Assembly: GCF_050947875.1 (NCBI RefSeq)
Contig: NW_027460412.1
Coordinates: 434,001-498,000, forward strand
Origin: Dermacentor variabilis
Taxonomy: Eukaryota; Arthropoda; Arachnida; Ixodida; Ixodidae
Reading direction: 5' to 3'
Length of the DNA: 64,000 nucleotides
The position numbers and the translations under genes are program-made. The first letter of the stretch is position 1, and each line of letters starts with the position of its first letter. The notes below the pieces were generated by a model. The model worked only from the letters and a program-made list of their open reading frames with translations, was not told where the DNA came from and ran no database searches. Positions 61,201 through 64,000 of this stretch are shown one piece after another.

Positions 61201-64000
61201 CACAAATCCATGCGCGGGTGCTAAAAAGAGGAGCATGGCAGTGCTTAGCGCGTCGTTTGGTAGAAATCGACGTGCACGTTCTGCCAAAATCACTATTTGC
61301 ATGCACATCTTTAGGTTTTGCAGAAAACAACGTCCACGTCTACCAAAAGATGCATGTGCATGCTTAACAAGTGGTTTGGCACAAATCCATGCGCGGTTGC
61401 TAAAAAGAGCAGCATAGGCCTGTTTAGCACGTCGTTTGGTAGAAATCCACGTGCGCGTTCTGCCAAAAGCACCATTTGCATGCATAACTTGTGGTTTTGC
61501 ACAAAACAACGTCCGCGTCTACCAAAACATGCATGTGCATGCTTAACAAGTGTTTTGGCACAAATCCATGCGCGGGTGCTAAAAAGAGCAGCATGGGCGT
61601 TCTTAGCACGTCGTTTGGTAGAAATCCACGTGCGCGTTCTGCCAAAAGCACCATTAGCATGCATATCTTGTGGTTTTGCAGAAAACAACGTCCGCGTCTA
61701 CCAAAAGATGCATGTGCATGCTTAAAAGTGGTTTGGCACAAATCCATGCGCTGCTCAAAAAAGCAGCATGGGCGTGCCTAGCACGTCGTTTGGTAGAAAT
61801 GCACGTGCGCGTTCTGCCAAAAGGACCATTTGCATATATAGCTTGTGGTTTCGCAGAAAACAACGTCCGCGTCTACCAAAACATGCATGTGCATACTTAA
61901 CAAGTGGTTTGGCACAAATCCATGCGCGGGTGCTAAAAAGAGCAGCATGGGCGTGCTTAGCATGTCGTTTGGTAGAAATCCACGTGCGCGTTCTGCCAAA
62001 AGCACGATTAATTTGCATGCATATCTTGTGGTTTTGCAGAAAAGAACGTCCGCGTCTACCAAAAGATGCATGTGCATGCTTAACATGTGGTTTGGCACAA
62101 ATCCCTGCGCGGGTGCTAAAAAGAGCAGCATGGGCGTGCTTAGCATGTCGGTTGGTAGACATCCACGCGCGCGTTCTGCCAAAAGCACCATTTGCATGCA
62201 TATCTTGTGGTTTTGCAGAAAACAACGTCCGCGTCTACCAAAAGATGCATGTGCATGCTTATCAAGTGGTTTGGCACAAATCCATGCGCGGGTGCTAAAA
62301 AAAGCAGCATGGGCGTGCCTAGCACGTCATTTGGCAGAAATGCACGTGCTCGTTCTGCCAAAAGCACCATTTGCATATATAGCTTGTGGTTTTGCAGAAA
62401 ACAACGTCCGGGTCTACCAAAAGATGCATGTGCATGCTTAAAAAGTGGTTTGGCAGAAATCAATGCGCGGGTGCTAAAAAGAGCACCATGGGCGTGCTTA
62501 GCACGTCCTTTGGTAGAAATCCACGTGCGCGTTCTGCCAAAAGCACCATTTGCATGCATATCTTGTGGTTTTGCAGAAAACAACGTCCGCGTCTACCGAA
62601 AGATGCATGTACATGCTTAACAAGTGGTTTGGCACAAATCCATGCGCGGGTGCTAAAAAGAGCAGCATGGGCGTGCTTAGAACGTCGTTTGGTAGAAATC
62701 CACGTGCGCGTTCTGCCAAAAGCACCATTTGCATGCATATCTTGTGGTTTTGCAGAAAACAACGTCCACGTCTACCAAAAGATGCATGTGCATGCTTAAC
62801 AAGTGGTTTGGCACAAATCCATGCGCGGGTGCTAGAAAGAGCAGCATGGGCGTGCTTAGCACGTCGTTTGGTAGAAATCCACGTGCGCGCTCTCCCAAAA
62901 GCACTATTTGCATGCATACCTTGTGGTTTTGCAGAAAACAACGTCAGCGTCTACCAAAATATGCATGTGCATGCTAAACAAGTGGTTTGGCACAAATCCA
63001 TGCGCGGGTGCTAAAAAGAGCAGCATAGGCGTGCTTAGCACATCGCTTGGTAGAAATTCACGTGCGCGTTCTGCCAAAAGCACCATTTGCATGCACATCT
63101 TCTGGTTTTGCAGAAAACAACGTCCGCGTCTACCAAAGATACATGTGCACGCTTAAGTGGTTTGGCAGAAATCAATGCGCGGGTGCTAAAAAGAGCACCA
63201 TGGGCGTGCTTAGCACGTCCTTTGGTAGAAATCCACGTGCGCGTTCTGCCAAAAGCACCATTTGCATGCATATCTTGCGGTTTTGCAGAAAACAACGTCC
63301 GCGTCTACCAAAAGATGCATGTACATGCTTAACAAGTGGTTTGGCACAAATCCATGCGCGGGTGCTAAAAAGAGCAGCATGGGCGTGCTTAGAACGTCGT
63401 TTGGTAGAAATCCACGTGCGCGTTCTGCCAAAAGCACCATTTGCATGCATATCTTGTGGTTTTGCAGAAAACAACGTCCACGTCTACCAAAAGATGCATG
63501 TGCATGCTTAACAACTGGTTTGGCACAAATCCATGCGCGGGTGCTAGAAAGAGCAGCATGGGCGTGCTTAGCACGTCGTTTGGTAGAAATCCACGTGCGC
63601 GCTCTCCCAAAAGCACTATTTGCATGCATACCTTGTGGTTTTGCAGAAAACAACGTCAGCGTCTACCAAAATATGCATGTGCATGCTAAACAAGTGGTTT
63701 GGCACAAATCCATGCGCGGGTGCTAAAAAGAGCAGCATGGGCGTGCTTAACACATCGTTTGGTAGAAATTCACGTGCGCGTTCTGCCAAAAGCACCATTT
63801 ATTTGCATGCACATCTTGTGGTTTTGGAGAAAACAACGTCCGCATCTACCAAAAGATGCATGTGCATGCTTAACAAGTGGTTTGGCACAAATCCATGCGC
63901 GGGTGCTAAAAAGAGCAGCGTGGCCGTGCTTAGCACGTCGTTTGGTAGAAATCCACGTGCGCGTTCTGCTAAAAGCACAATTTGCATGCATATCTTGTGG
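58223..64000. repeat. 179-bp satellite array, right part
   Basis: The same satellite resumes directly after the retrotransposon tail, at the motif AATCCACGTGCACG, and continues to the window end, about 32 monomers. The monomer phase carries on from the left side of the insertion, where the last bases are GGTAGA. From about 58,690 onward this segment is a near-identical copy of about 36,560-41,874 at a constant offset of 22,126 bp. The first few hundred bases, 58,223-58,690, are a different mosaic resembling monomers near 35.8 kb and 39.3 kb. No gene is seen. Confidence 0.97.
58690..64000. repeat. Block duplicated on the far side of the retrotransposon (copy 2, cut by window end)
   Basis: Partner of about 36,560-41,874. 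The match begins close to the AGAGGAGCATGGCAG marker (58,723 versus 36,597). Upstream of that the two regions differ in variant pattern. The copy continues beyond the window. Confidence 0.85.

Noticed and set aside
1..64000. CRISPR array or prokaryotic repeat system
   Set aside because: The repeats adjoin directly with no unique spacers, the period is 179 bp, no cas-like gene is present, and the only genes are from an animal-type LINE.

Overview
This window is eukaryotic, mostly non-genic, and consists of one very large satellite DNA array interrupted by a single non-LTR retrotransposon. The array fills 1-53,996 and 58,223-64,000 (about 334 copies of a 179-bp monomer) and runs off both ends of the window. 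No host gene, tRNA, rRNA or CRISPR array was found. The only convincing coding sequence is the retrotransposon at 53,997-58,222. The many long open frames in the satellite, on both strands, are by-products of the repeat and are not annotated as genes.

Satellite layout: each 179-bp monomer is itself three diverged copies of a ~60-bp unit (60+60+59). Monomers carry diagnostic variants that recur in blocks, so the array has higher-order repeat (HOR) structure. In the left part (1 to about 30.4 kb) blocks recur at 4.1-5.5 kb (23-31 monomers), and longer blocks recur at 9.7-10.4 kb (54-58 monomers). Between about 30.4 and 33.4 kb the variant set changes. From there to 53,996 the array is a mosaic of a 14-17-monomer HOR type and left-type segments. 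It contains a 40-monomer (7,162-bp) head-to-tail duplication, 38,217-45,378 and 45,379-52,540, whose copies matched at every variant site compared. Most of the satellite right of the retrotransposon (about 58.69-64.0 kb) is a near-identical copy of about 36.56-41.87 kb.

Retrotransposon: it is about 4.2 kb and looks nearly full length. In order it has a 5' region with short direct and inverted repeats, ORF1 (2A-like GDVETNPGP motif, coiled coil, L1-ORF1p-like RNA-binding region), a single in-frame TGA, ORF2 (APE-type endonuclease then reverse transcriptase with a YADD box), a short 3' UTR with a strong hairpin, and a (TAAA)3 tail. This architecture fits the CR1/L2/Crack/Rex1 group. ORF2 has no ATG start and one frame break in an A7 run, so this copy is either slightly damaged or depends on recoding.

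Organism: an animal, most likely an arthropod. The 2A-bearing CR1-like element resembles those I associate with tick genomes, but that is recognition from memory, not a search result. A large homogeneous array with HORs suggests centromeric or other constitutive heterochromatin; the sequence alone does not prove centromere function.
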